Made by a program: the position numbers and the translations under genes. From Rhizobium sp. LC145 (lineage in GTDB: Bacteria; Pseudomonadota; Alphaproteobacteria; Rhizobiales; Rhizobiaceae): a stretch of 64,000 nt of DNA. The stretch spans positions 496,001-560,000 of the forward strand of contig NZ_LBHV01000002.1 of NCBI RefSeq assembly GCF_001005825.1. The letters are read 5' to 3'. Below are positions 26,871-34,474 of the stretch, one piece after another. Each line of letters begins with the position of its first letter. Position 1 is the first letter of the stretch. The notes below the pieces were generated by a model. It searched no databases. It worked only from the letters and a program-made list of their open reading frames with translations, and was not told where the DNA came from.

Positions 26871-27698
26871 CTAATGCGCGCCGGCGGTGGCCAAGCGGTT
26901 GGAAATGTGCCACGGCAGCATCAGCTTCTCGGCGATGTCGATAATCACGAAGAGCAGCACGCCCATGAGCGACAGGATGATCAGCGCGGAGAACATCAGA
27001 GGCAGATCGAAGTTGCCGTTCGCCCGCTGAAGCACGTAGCCGATCCCTGAATTCGAGCCCACGAACTCGCCGACGACTGCTCCGACGACTGCGAGCGTGA
27101 TGGAGACCTTCATGCTCGCGAAGATCGCCGGCAGCGCGTTCGGCAAGCTGATCTTGTAGAACATCTTCAGCTTGGTACTGCCCATGGACTTGGCCAAATC
27201 GATCATGTCGGATTCCAGCGACTTGAAGCCGAGCACGGTGGATACCACGATCGGGAAGAAGCCGAGCAGGAATGCCACGATGACCTTCGGGAAGAGGCCA
27301 AAGCCGAACCAGACAACGAATAGGGGTGCGATCGCGACCTTCGGAATGCTCTGCGAGAAGACGAGCAGGGGATAGACATAGCTCTCGATCGTCCTGGAAT
27401 AGGCAATGAGCATTGCGAGCGGCACACCGATCACCACGGAGAGCAGAAAGCCTCCGATCGTCGCCTGCAGCGTGGGAATGGTCTCTGCCAGCAGCATGGG
27501 CCATTGCGCATACATCTGTACCGCGACATCGATCGGCGCCGGAATGAGATAGGCGGGGATGTCGAATAGACGAATGGCAAGATCCCAGACGAGGACCAGA
27601 AAGAGGACCAGCAGCACCGGTCTCACGATCGGAGAGTTGATCGAACGCATCAGCGTGGCCTCCGGATTTCCGTTTGGTGGGTACGACGCATCACGCAT
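26871..27698 (-). CDS. NitT/TauT-type ABC transporter permease
   Basis: Membrane subunit of 275 residues, about six spans, with FGLFPKVIVAFLLGFFPIVV and the EAA-like loop DLAKSMGSTKLKMFYKISLP around residue 180. Start 27698 is used because AGAGGAGGAG directly precedes it; an internal ATG at 27650 with GGAGG 8 bases upstream is equally plausible and would remove 16 residues. First gene of the operon; an operator copy lies about 140 bases upstream. Confidence 0.9.
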   Translation of the reverse strand: MRDASYPPNGNPEATLMRSINSPIVRPVLLVLFLVLVWDLAIRLFDIPAYLIPAPIDVAVQMYAQWPMLLAETIPTLQATIGGFLLSVVIGVPLAMLIAYSRTIESYVYPLLVFSQSIPKVAIAPLFVVWFGFGLFPKVIVAFLLGFFPIVVSTVLGFKSLESDMIDLAKSMGSTKLKMFYKISLPNALPAIFASMKVSITLAVVGAVVGEFVGSNSGIGYVLQRANGNFDLPLMFSALIILSLMGVLLFVIIDIAEKLMLPWHISNRLATAGAH

Positions 27699-27837
27699 TC
27701 TCCTCCTCTAGAGAGCTCTGTGGTGCCGGCCAGTCGGGTCTGTGAACTCTGTCTTTTCTGGCGTTCTAGATACCGCGTCCCCTAACCCAGGCATGCCGCG
27801 GCCAAGCCGTATGGGATCAGCAATTCGGCGGATTCAC

Positions 27838-27859
27838 TAATTCACCATCTAGGGAATTA
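27838..27859. promoter_or_regulatory. Operator A, TAATTCACC-N7-GAATTA
   Basis: TAATTCACC (27838-27846), spacer ATCTAGG, GAATTA (27854-27859), about 140 bases upstream of the permease start. Two further copies with identical left half and spacer length lie at 31182-31203 and 31243-31264, so it is a shared operator of this locus. The TetR-type regulator encoded at 32612 is the best candidate to bind it. Confidence 0.7.
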
Positions 27860-27993
27860 ATGAAAAAATTTGCGTCGAAAGTCAATAAGTCGCGCCTTCA
27901 ATTTGAATGATCCGGTGTGAAATCCGCGCGAGGGATCAGTTCCCGTTCTCTGATCCGTAGCGCCCAATTCTCGTATCGCCCTCCAGACATATG

Positions 27994-28812
27994 TCAGCAG
28001 CCGACTGCCCTATCGACGATCGTGCGCATCACTTCGTCGGCGTCTCGCTTCCACCAGTTGTTCGTGGAGAATATCTCCACCTCGTTGAGGCCCTTGAAGC
28101 CGTTGGCTTCGACACGCGATCTCAGCCTCGGAATATCGATAATCCCGTCGCCCATCATGCCGCGGTCAAGCAGGAGATCCGTGGTCGGTACCAGCCAATC
28201 GCAGATGTGAAAGGCCATGAGGCGCTCGGGCCCTGCCCTGTCGATCTGCGCCTCGACTTCGGGGTCCCACCAGACGTGATAGACGTCGACGGCCACTCCG
28301 ATTCCAGGGCCGAGCCTGTCGCAGATATCGAGTGCCTGGCGCATGGTGTTCACACAGGCGCGGTCTGCGGCATACATTGGATGCAGAGGCTCGATGGCAA
28401 TCTTGACACCACAGGTACGGGCATATTCCAGCGACCTGGCGAGCCCCTCCTCGACGATCTGCCTGGCTCCAGCGATGTCCTTTGATCCGGGGACCATACC
28501 GCCGACGACCATGACCAAGCACTCCGCGCCGATGGTTGCCGCGTCGTCGATCGCCTTCTTGTTGTCGTCGATCGCCTTCTGATCGAGCGGGTTCGCGATG
28601 GTGTACCAGCCTCCGCGGCAAAGTCCCGACACGGAGAGGCCCGCATCGCGGATCAACCTTGCCGCCGTTTCTGCGCCAAGCTCGTCAAGCTTGTCGCGCC
28701 ATGGCGAGATGCCGCCGAAGCCGTGCCGGGCGCAGCCTTCGATCGCCTGGCGGAGGTTCCACTGCGACCGGACGGTCGCGGTGTTGAGGGAAAGATGTTG
28801 TGCCGCGAGCAT
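27994..28812 (-). CDS. Sugar phosphate isomerase/epimerase-like TIM-barrel protein
   Basis: AP-endonuclease-2-fold TIM barrel of about 272 residues related to xylose isomerase, IolE/IolI and DTA epimerases. Recognisable parts are GFGGISPWRDKLDELGAE, LSVSGLCRGG, KIAIEPLHPMYAADRACVNT (metal-binding Glu-Pro-Leu-His), VAVDVYHVWWDPEVEAQIDR with the Asp/His ligands and FHICDWLVPTTDLLLDRGMM. Start 28812 lies one base after the stop of the DUF993 gene. Family members isomerise or dehydrate keto sugars or cyclitols; with DUF993 and a Gfo/Idh/MocA dehydrogenase beside it a sugar-like or cyclitol-like substrate is suggested. Confidence 0.87.
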   Translation of the reverse strand: MLAAQHLSLNTATVRSQWNLRQAIEGCARHGFGGISPWRDKLDELGAETAARLIRDAGLSVSGLCRGGWYTIANPLDQKAIDDNKKAIDDAATIGAECLVMVVGGMVPGSKDIAGARQIVEEGLARSLEYARTCGVKIAIEPLHPMYAADRACVNTMRQALDICDRLGPGIGVAVDVYHVWWDPEVEAQIDRAGPERLMAFHICDWLVPTTDLLLDRGMMGDGIIDIPRLRSRVEANGFKGLNEVEIFSTNNWWKRDADEVMRTIVDRAVGC

Positions 28813-28813
28813 G

Positions 28814-29971
28814 TCAGATCCCGATCCCATAGGTTGCGAACACACGAGCCGCGCGGGTGGCCGCGCGATCGGGGACATCGAACAGGCCTGCCTTGCTTGC
28901 CAGGCGCACGATGTCGGCAAGATGCTGGGCTGATCGCGTGCTCTGCTGACCTCCGAGCATGGTGAAGTGATCCTGGTGCCCGTTCAGATATGCCATGAAC
29001 ACGACGCCGGTCTTGTAGAAGCGGGTGGGAGCCTTGAAGATATGCCGGGAGAGCGGAACCGTCGGATCGAAGGCCGAATTATAGGCCGCCATGTCACCCC
29101 TGTTCAGCGCGCTGAGCGCCTGGGCAGCGGCGGTCGCGATTGGATCGAAGATGCCGAGAAGAGCGTGGCTGTAGCCCTGCTCGTCTCCCGCGATCAGTTC
29201 CGGATAGTTGAAGTCGTCACCGGTATACATCCGTACGCCCTTTGGGAGCCGACGGCGCATTGAGACTTCCTTCTCCGCCGAGAGCAGGGAGATCTTGATA
29301 CCGTCGACTTTGGACGCATTGTCGGCGATGACGCCGAGACAGGTGTCCATGGCCGCCATGTGGTCGCGGTCACCCCAGTAACCTTCGAGCGCGGGGTCGA
29401 ACATCTCGCCGAGCCAATGGAGGATGGCAGGCTCCTTGAGCGATCCCAGTATGCGGCCGTAGACTGTGCCGTAGTCTTCCGGAGACTTCGCAACCTTGGC
29501 AAGGGCGCGCGACGCCATGAGGATGATCCGACCACCTGCCGCCTCGACAGCCTCGCATTGCTTTTCATAAGCGCCAATCACGTCGTCGAGGCTAGAAGCA
29601 TCCGACGGCGCTAAGTGATCGGTTCCGGCACCGCAGGCAATCAGATGGCCGCCCGACTTTGCCAGCGAGACACTCCGCTTGATGAGTTCGAGCGAGGTTG
29701 GCCAGTCCATGCCCATGCCGCGCTGCGCGGTGTCCATGGCTTCGGCGACACCGAAGCCCTTGGACCATAGATGTTCGCGAAACGCCAGTGTCCTATCCCA
29801 GTCAACCGCACAATCCAGCCATGGATCATTGTCGGCATAGGGATCGACGACCACATGCGCAGCCGCATAGGCGGTGCGGTTCCATGCGCCTCCCTGGGCG
29901 GCCGCAACGGCGGGGCCGATCTCAAAAGTCTCGAGCCCACCATCTCTTGTAGGAAGGATAACCGAAGCCAT
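28814..29971 (-). CDS. DUF993 protein (dihydrodipicolinate-synthase-like TIM barrel)
   Basis: Protein of 385 residues assigned to DUF993, distant relatives of the DapA/NanA aldolase superfamily. Characteristic pieces are HVVVDPYADNDPWLDCAVDW, WSKGFGVAEAMDTAQRGMGM, LIACGAGTDHLAP, DGIKISLLSAEKEVSMRRRL with the Lys at the Schiff-base position of the aldolase fold, and YTGDDFNYPELIAGDE. Function is not established; a lyase/aldolase role on a keto acid is inferred from the fold. ATG 29971; GTG 29977 overlapping the upstream stop is an alternative. Middle gene of a three-gene operon. Confidence 0.85.
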   Translation of the reverse strand: MASVILPTRDGGLETFEIGPAVAAAQGGAWNRTAYAAAHVVVDPYADNDPWLDCAVDWDRTLAFREHLWSKGFGVAEAMDTAQRGMGMDWPTSLELIKRSVSLAKSGGHLIACGAGTDHLAPSDASSLDDVIGAYEKQCEAVEAAGGRIILMASRALAKVAKSPEDYGTVYGRILGSLKEPAILHWLGEMFDPALEGYWGDRDHMAAMDTCLGVIADNASKVDGIKISLLSAEKEVSMRRRLPKGVRMYTGDDFNYPELIAGDEQGYSHALLGIFDPIATAAAQALSALNRGDMAAYNSAFDPTVPLSRHIFKAPTRFYKTGVVFMAYLNGHQDHFTMLGGQQSTRSAQHLADIVRLASKAGLFDVPDRAATRAARVFATYGIGI

Positions 29972-29973
29972 CG

Positions 29974-31128
29974 TCACAGCCCCAGGTCTTCGAGATCGAT
30001 CCAGCGCCGTTCGCGAGCACTTTTGTATCCTGCTTCGGCAAGCTGGACCCCCTTCGCGCCCTCAGCGAACGTGTAGCGCCATTCAGAGCCTTCCAGAACA
30101 TGGCGGAGGAACTGCTCCCACTGGACCTTAAAACCGTTATCAAGCGGCACATTATCCGGAACCTCCTCCCAGGATTCGTAGAAGTTGAGCGGCTGCGGAA
30201 CGTCCGGATTCCAGACGGGCTTCGGCGTGTTGACGCGATGCTGGCTGTAGCACTTGTGGAGGCCGGCGACGGCTGAGCCGTGGGTGCCGTCGATCTGAAA
30301 AGTCACAAGATCGTCGCGACGGACGCGGGTGCACCAGCTCGAATTGATGTGAGCGACGATATCGCCTTCGAGCATGAACGTTGCGTAGGCAGCGTCGTCC
30401 GCGGTAGCCTTGTATTCTTTCCCGGCTTCATCCCAACGCCTATCGATGTGGGTTGCCGTCGTGCAGCTCACCGACCTGACGGGAGCGATGACGTTGTCGA
30501 GGACGTAGCGCCAGTGGCAAAGCATGTCGGAGACCATGCCGCCGCCGTCTGCCGCCCGATAGTTCCAGCTCGGGCGCTGCGCCGGGAGATAGTCGCCTTC
30601 GAACACCCAGTAGCCGAACTCTCCTTTTACCGAGAGTATCTTGCCGAAAAAACCGCTGTCGCGCAGGCGCTTCAACTTGACCAGCCCGGGAAGATCGAGT
30701 TTGTCGTGGACGATGCCGTTTTTCACACCCCTTGCCTTCGCGTATTTTGCGATCTCGATGGCTTCTTCGAGCCCCTCGGAGATAGGCTTTTCGCAGTAGA
30801 CATGCTTGCCAGCGTCGATGGCCTTGCGCAGAAGCGTCGGACGAAGTTTGGTGGAAGCAGCGTCGAAGAAGATCTCGTTATAGGGATCGGCCAGGGCACT
30901 ATCGAGGTCGGTGGTCCAGCGCTCCACATTGTGAGCCTTGGCAAGACGCTCGATCTTCGCGCCGTCGCGGCCGACGATGATCGGATCCGGCACGACCCGA
31001 CTGCCATCAGATAAAACCAACCCGCCCTGGTTTCTGATCGCCAACACCGAACGGATGAGATGCTGGTTCATCCCCATCCGGCCCGTCACGCCGTGCATTA
31101 CGATACCGATCTTCCTGTCATTAGCCAC
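29974..31128 (-). CDS. Gfo/Idh/MocA-family NAD(P)-dependent oxidoreductase
   Basis: 384 residues; Rossmann fold N-terminus IGIVMHGVTGRMGMNQHLIR, the catalytic-lysine motif YCEKPISEGLEEAIEIAKYA, and the C-terminal alpha/beta sheet domain with PSWNYRAADGGGMVSDMLCHW. The start codon is GTG 31128, fixed by GGGAGG at 7 bases. Substrates in this family are sugars, inositols or imines. It begins the operon with DUF993 and the isomerase-like gene and is transcribed from a promoter region containing operators B and C, divergently from the amidohydrolase. Confidence 0.88.
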   Translation of the reverse strand: MANDRKIGIVMHGVTGRMGMNQHLIRSVLAIRNQGGLVLSDGSRVVPDPIIVGRDGAKIERLAKAHNVERWTTDLDSALADPYNEIFFDAASTKLRPTLLRKAIDAGKHVYCEKPISEGLEEAIEIAKYAKARGVKNGIVHDKLDLPGLVKLKRLRDSGFFGKILSVKGEFGYWVFEGDYLPAQRPSWNYRAADGGGMVSDMLCHWRYVLDNVIAPVRSVSCTTATHIDRRWDEAGKEYKATADDAAYATFMLEGDIVAHINSSWCTRVRRDDLVTFQIDGTHGSAVAGLHKCYSQHRVNTPKPVWNPDVPQPLNFYESWEEVPDNVPLDNGFKVQWEQFLRHVLEGSEWRYTFAEGAKGVQLAEAGYKSARERRWIDLEDLGL

Positions 31129-31181
31129 GGTTAGCCTCCCCGTTTCGTCGGACGCCCGTCCTTCAAAGTTGCCTTAGAATT

Positions 31182-31203
31182 TAATTCACCGAATGGAGAA
31201 TTG
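31182..31203. promoter_or_regulatory. Operator B, TAATTCACC-N7-GAATTG
   Basis: TAATTCACC (31182-31190), spacer GAATGGA, GAATTG (31198-31203). Same motif and spacer length as operators A and C. Lies between divergent dehydrogenase and amidohydrolase genes, 54 bases from the GTG start of the former. Its right half also forms the short palindrome AGAATTG-C-CAATTCT (31197-31211). Confidence 0.72.
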
Positions 31204-31242
31204 CCAATTCTATTACAGACGTCAGCGCGTTTGGCAAGTTGA

Positions 31243-31264
31243 CAATTCATCATCCGGTGAATTA
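31243..31264. promoter_or_regulatory. Operator C, inverted copy of the 22-bp motif
   Basis: On the minus strand TAATTCACC (31264-31256), spacer GGATGAT, GAATTG (31248-31243). It faces operator B 39 bases away, so the pair could support looping or dual control of the divergent promoters. A TTGACA -35-like hexamer (31239-31244) overlaps it on the plus strand. Confidence 0.72.
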
Positions 31265-31387
31265 TTTGAATTCATCGCTGTGAGGGTCGCAGCCCTAGCG
31301 GAGCCCACATCCATCACCGCCGTCAGATCGTCCGCTCCCATTGATGAAGCCGATCGGCGCGCTGCCAAACCGCAAGGAGACGTGACG

Positions 31388-32431
31388 TTGGTTCCCGGAC
31401 TGAAAGAGGTTTCGAGCCTGATCGATGGATGGACGCATATCTTCCCAGAGGAGTACTTTGAAAAGATCAAGTCCGTTTCGTCCGCATCCGGGCCGCTCAA
31501 GCGCTGGGTAAGTCTGAAGCCTCTGTTCGATCTCAATGAACGGTTCAGGTTGATGGACAAGTTCGGAGGCTATCAGCAGGTCCTGACCCCCTCGATGCCT
31601 GCCTTCGACGAGATCGCCGATGCCCAGGAGGCGACAGCCCTGGCCCGGCTCATGAACGACGGTCTGGCGAAATTGGTGCAGCTCTTTCCGGACCGTTTCC
31701 CCTACTTCGTTGCAGGAATTGCGATGACGAACGAGAACGCGGCGGTCGTTGAAATCGAAAGAGCGATCCAGCTCGGGGCGATCGGATTTCAGCTGCCTAC
31801 GCATGTCAGGGGAACCGCTCTCGATCATGAACGGTTCTCCGGCATCTGGGCCGCACTCGCCGCCACAGGTCGGCCGATCTGGCTCCATCCGATCAAGGGG
31901 CCGACGCCCGATTATCCCACGGAGGAGAAGTCCAAGTTCGAGATCTGGTGGTGCTTTGGTTGGCCTTACGAATCGACCGTCGCGATGTCACGGCTCGCGC
32001 TTTCGGGTCTGTTCGACCGCCATCCCCATCTCAGGATCATCACCCATCATATGGGCGGCATGATCCCGTTCTTCTCCGGACGCATCGAGCAAGGTCTAGG
32101 CCTTGAGATGGGAGCACGAACGCCCCCTTCCGATGCGCACCTGCTCCCAAACGACCTGAAGCACCCCATATCGAAGTATTTCAAGGCATTCTATGGCGAC
32201 ACCTCCCTGTCGGGAGCGGCCGGCGCGCTTCGGTGCGGCATCGACTTCTTCGGCCTCGATCATGTGGTCTTCGCCACCGATTTCCCGTTCGACGCCGAGG
32301 GCGGCTCGTATCTCGTCCGAGAGACCCTTCGATCATTCGACACGGCAGGAATGTCGCAGGACCAGATCTGGACGATCGGGAACCGGAACATCCACGCGCT
32401 CTCCAAGCCTTCCTTTGCTTCGCAATTCTGA
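31388..32431 (+). CDS. Amidohydrolase-2 (ACMSD-like) family protein
   Basis: TIM-barrel metal-dependent hydrolase/decarboxylase of about 347 residues. N-terminal LIDGWTHIFPEEYFEKI holds only one His where the family normally has HxH; later motifs are present: GIQ-like strand GFQLPTHVRGTALDHERF, IWLHPIKG, LRIITHHMGGMIPFFSGRIE and VFATDFPFDAEGGSYLVRET with the metal-binding Asp. The start is uncertain: TTG 31388 has AAGGAG 8 bases upstream, GTG 31382 in the same frame is only 2 bases away from it. The upstream part of the long open frame runs through the operator region and is not coding. Its job next to the DUF993 operon is unknown. Confidence 0.82.
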   Translation: MVPGLKEVSSLIDGWTHIFPEEYFEKIKSVSSASGPLKRWVSLKPLFDLNERFRLMDKFGGYQQVLTPSMPAFDEIADAQEATALARLMNDGLAKLVQLFPDRFPYFVAGIAMTNENAAVVEIERAIQLGAIGFQLPTHVRGTALDHERFSGIWAALAATGRPIWLHPIKGPTPDYPTEEKSKFEIWWCFGWPYESTVAMSRLALSGLFDRHPHLRIITHHMGGMIPFFSGRIEQGLGLEMGARTPPSDAHLLPNDLKHPISKYFKAFYGDTSLSGAAGALRCGIDFFGLDHVVFATDFPFDAEGGSYLVRETLRSFDTAGMSQDQIWTIGNRNIHALSKPSFASQF

Positions 32432-32611
32432 TCTGCGAAACAGGGCTCGTGCGGGAGCGACGCGAACGCACAACTTGCTCACTGGTCGTCCTCAATGTCT
32501 GGACTATAGTGGATTTGGGAAAGTTATTTGAGGACGCGGCCTGCGGTCGGAATCGAGCGCTCCGACGAAAATCCCGTGACCGGCTCTATTTTAGTGAAAG
32601 GCTGACGCCCA

Positions 32612-33319
32612 ATGGCGCGAGGTAAATTGAACGCATCCGGTTCAGAGGACGCAATGCAGGCGGACGCCTTCACGAAATTCCGCGATGCCGATCGATCGAA
32701 GAGACTAATTCTCGAAGTGGCCGGGCTTGAGTTTGCCGAGCACGGGCTCGGCGGCGCACGCATGGCGCGAATTGCCGAGCGGGCGAACATCGACAAGAAA
32801 TTGATCTTCTATTACTTCGACAACAAAGAACGGTTGTATACGGAGGTCCTCGCCGACGCCTATGCAAAGATCCGCAAGGCGGAATCCGAACTCCATTTGA
32901 CAGAACTTGATCCTTCGGAAGCAGTATGCCGTCTGGCCGAATTCACCTGGAATTACTACGTCAAGAACCCGGAATTCATCACCTTTCTCAACAGCGAGAA
33001 CTTGCATCGGGCACGGCACATACAGACGCTGCCAAACATCCGGAACCTCAACTCCCCCCTTGTCTCGATGTTGGGGTCTATTCTCAAGCGCGGAGAGGAA
33101 GAAGGCACATTCAAGAAGAATATCGACCCGATCCAGCTATACATCTCTATCGCGGCGTTATCGTACTTCTATCTCTCGAACAACTACACGCTCTCGGCAA
33201 TCTTCGGGAGAAATCTTCTTAGCGAAGAGGCCCGATTGGAACGGCTGGATCACATAAAGCAATTCGTCCTTAGCTACGTCACTCTTCCCACCTCTGCGGG
33301 AGGGAACGCCGAGGGCTGA
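32612..33319 (+). CDS. TetR-family transcriptional regulator
   Basis: 235 residues; N-terminal DNA-binding domain around residues 30-75 with FAEHGLGGARMARIAERANI, then DKKLIFYYFDNKERLYTEVL, the typical TetR HTH end. The C-terminal part resembles the TetR_C regulatory domain group with TWNYYVKNPEFITFLNSEN. It follows the amidohydrolase on the same strand after 180 bases. As the only regulator within the locus it is the best candidate for the three TAATTCACC-N7-GAATTR operators. Confidence 0.88.
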   Translation: MARGKLNASGSEDAMQADAFTKFRDADRSKRLILEVAGLEFAEHGLGGARMARIAERANIDKKLIFYYFDNKERLYTEVLADAYAKIRKAESELHLTELDPSEAVCRLAEFTWNYYVKNPEFITFLNSENLHRARHIQTLPNIRNLNSPLVSMLGSILKRGEEEGTFKKNIDPIQLYISIAALSYFYLSNNYTLSAIFGRNLLSEEARLERLDHIKQFVLSYVTLPTSAGGNAEG

Positions 33320-33487
33320 TGGGGGCCTTGGTGGCATTCGGATCGGCACGGTCGCAAATTGCCTTGCCATAAAAAACAAACATGCTACTCAGTCTCAAGT
33401 TTAATGGCTGGCAGGCCGAATGCACGGCCATGATCTCCTAAATGCCGTTGAGGGAACTGACCACATGTTCCATCGCAATGTTTTACC

Positions 33488-33499
33488 GGTATCGATACC
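33488..33499. promoter_or_regulatory. 12-bp palindrome GGTATCGATACC upstream of the AraC gene
   Basis: Perfect palindrome 33 bases before the proposed GTG start of the AraC-type regulator, within its likely promoter. Could be an operator; a chance palindrome cannot be excluded. Confidence 0.25.
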
Positions 33500-33532
33500 C
33501 TCCGCCACCTTAGGCACGGACGGATTGCGACC

Positions 33533-34426
33533 GTGAACTACCGGCACTCCATGACCTGCTATACGGAAGGCATTCGGCCGATCGCTCCGGTTAAATGGCG
33601 CGGCCTCGACGGTGTCATGAGCGTTTTCTGGGATGCAGAAGGTCAATCCGGGGCAAAGGCCTACTACCTGTCACCTGACCCGCGGATCGTGATTTTCTTC
33701 AACGACGTGTCGCCTCATATCCGGATGTCCAACCGGGAGGGAGGTTTCGGTGAACATGACCGGCCGATGACCCGCGCGCTCTACGTGCCCGCTGGCGTTC
33801 CCCTGTGGACGAATTTCACGTCCTCGCATCGTTTCTCGCATCTCGACCTGCATTTGCACAAGGACCGGCTCTTAAGGTTTCTATCACCTTCGGTGGGAAC
33901 ATCAGCCGCGCTTGCAGCCTTGCGCCGTCCAGTGGAAATCCAGGATGTTCCGGCCATCGAGACGCTTGCGAGCCTGGTGGTCGATGAAGTTTCAAACCCC
34001 TCCAAACATCCGGTATTTGCCGAAAGCCTTGTGGGCAGCATCGTTGCCGGCCTTCTCGATATCCCGGAACATGGCGCAGAGCCGGCGAATGGCAGGCTGA
34101 CACAGGCGCAGATGAAGAAACTCATCTCGCGCGTCAACGACCGCCCCGATTGCCGCCTCACTGTCGCCGAAATGGCCGGGACCGTCGGCTTGTCGGAAAG
34201 CTGGTTTGCCAATGTCTTCAAGCAGACGACAGGCAAGACGCCGCTGCAATGGCAGCTCGGAAGGCGTATCGAGCTTGCCCAAAAGCTGCTGTCGGAAAGC
34301 GATCTTACCGTGGCCGACATCGCGGCCCAGCTCGGGTTCTCCGATCAGGCCCACCTGACGAAGGCCTTCCGGCAGATCGCGGGAGAAACGCCCGCCGCCT
34401 GGCGCCGTCTACAGCGGATTCTCTGA
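33533..34426 (+). CDS. AraC-family transcriptional regulator
   Basis: 297 residues. The last 100 carry the double HTH: LTVAEMAGTVGLSESWFANVFKQTTGKTP (split here as one domain region) and LTVADIAAQLGFSDQAHLTKAF with RQIAGETPAAWRR. The N-terminal 190 residues are a ligand-sensing domain without recognised motif. Start GTG 33533 with ACGGA upstream; ATG 33551 is an alternative. Convergent to the TonB receptor gene, with a shared terminator; AraC regulators next to siderophore receptors usually activate them when the cognate siderophore is present. Confidence 0.87.
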   Translation: MNYRHSMTCYTEGIRPIAPVKWRGLDGVMSVFWDAEGQSGAKAYYLSPDPRIVIFFNDVSPHIRMSNREGGFGEHDRPMTRALYVPAGVPLWTNFTSSHRFSHLDLHLHKDRLLRFLSPSVGTSAALAALRRPVEIQDVPAIETLASLVVDEVSNPSKHPVFAESLVGSIVAGLLDIPEHGAEPANGRLTQAQMKKLISRVNDRPDCRLTVAEMAGTVGLSESWFANVFKQTTGKTPLQWQLGRRIELAQKLLSESDLTVADIAAQLGFSDQAHLTKAFRQIAGETPAAWRRLQRIL

Positions 34427-34435
34427 CAACGAAGG

Positions 34436-34470
34436 ATTATTCCGCCCGCAGATGCTGCGGGCGGAATAAT
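34436..34470. terminator. Bidirectional terminator between the AraC and TonB-receptor genes
   Basis: Perfect 16-bp stem ATTATTCCGCCCGCAG (34436-34451), loop ATG, CTGCGGGCGGAATAAT (34455-34470), placed 10 bases after one stop and 4 bases before the other. The symmetric AT-rich flank gives a U-rich tail in both directions. Confidence 0.85.
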
Positions 34471-34474
34471 TGTC

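Noticed and set aside
25846..27504. 552-aa fusion of permease-region sequence with the binding protein
   Set aside because: The binding protein starts at 26841 with its own signal peptide and ribosome site; the upstream part is the permease read out of frame.
27699..27993. Possible thiamine riboswitch before the ThiY-like importer
   Set aside because: No CTGAGA-type core or other TPP aptamer element seen on the transcribed strand; operator A explains the conserved feature.
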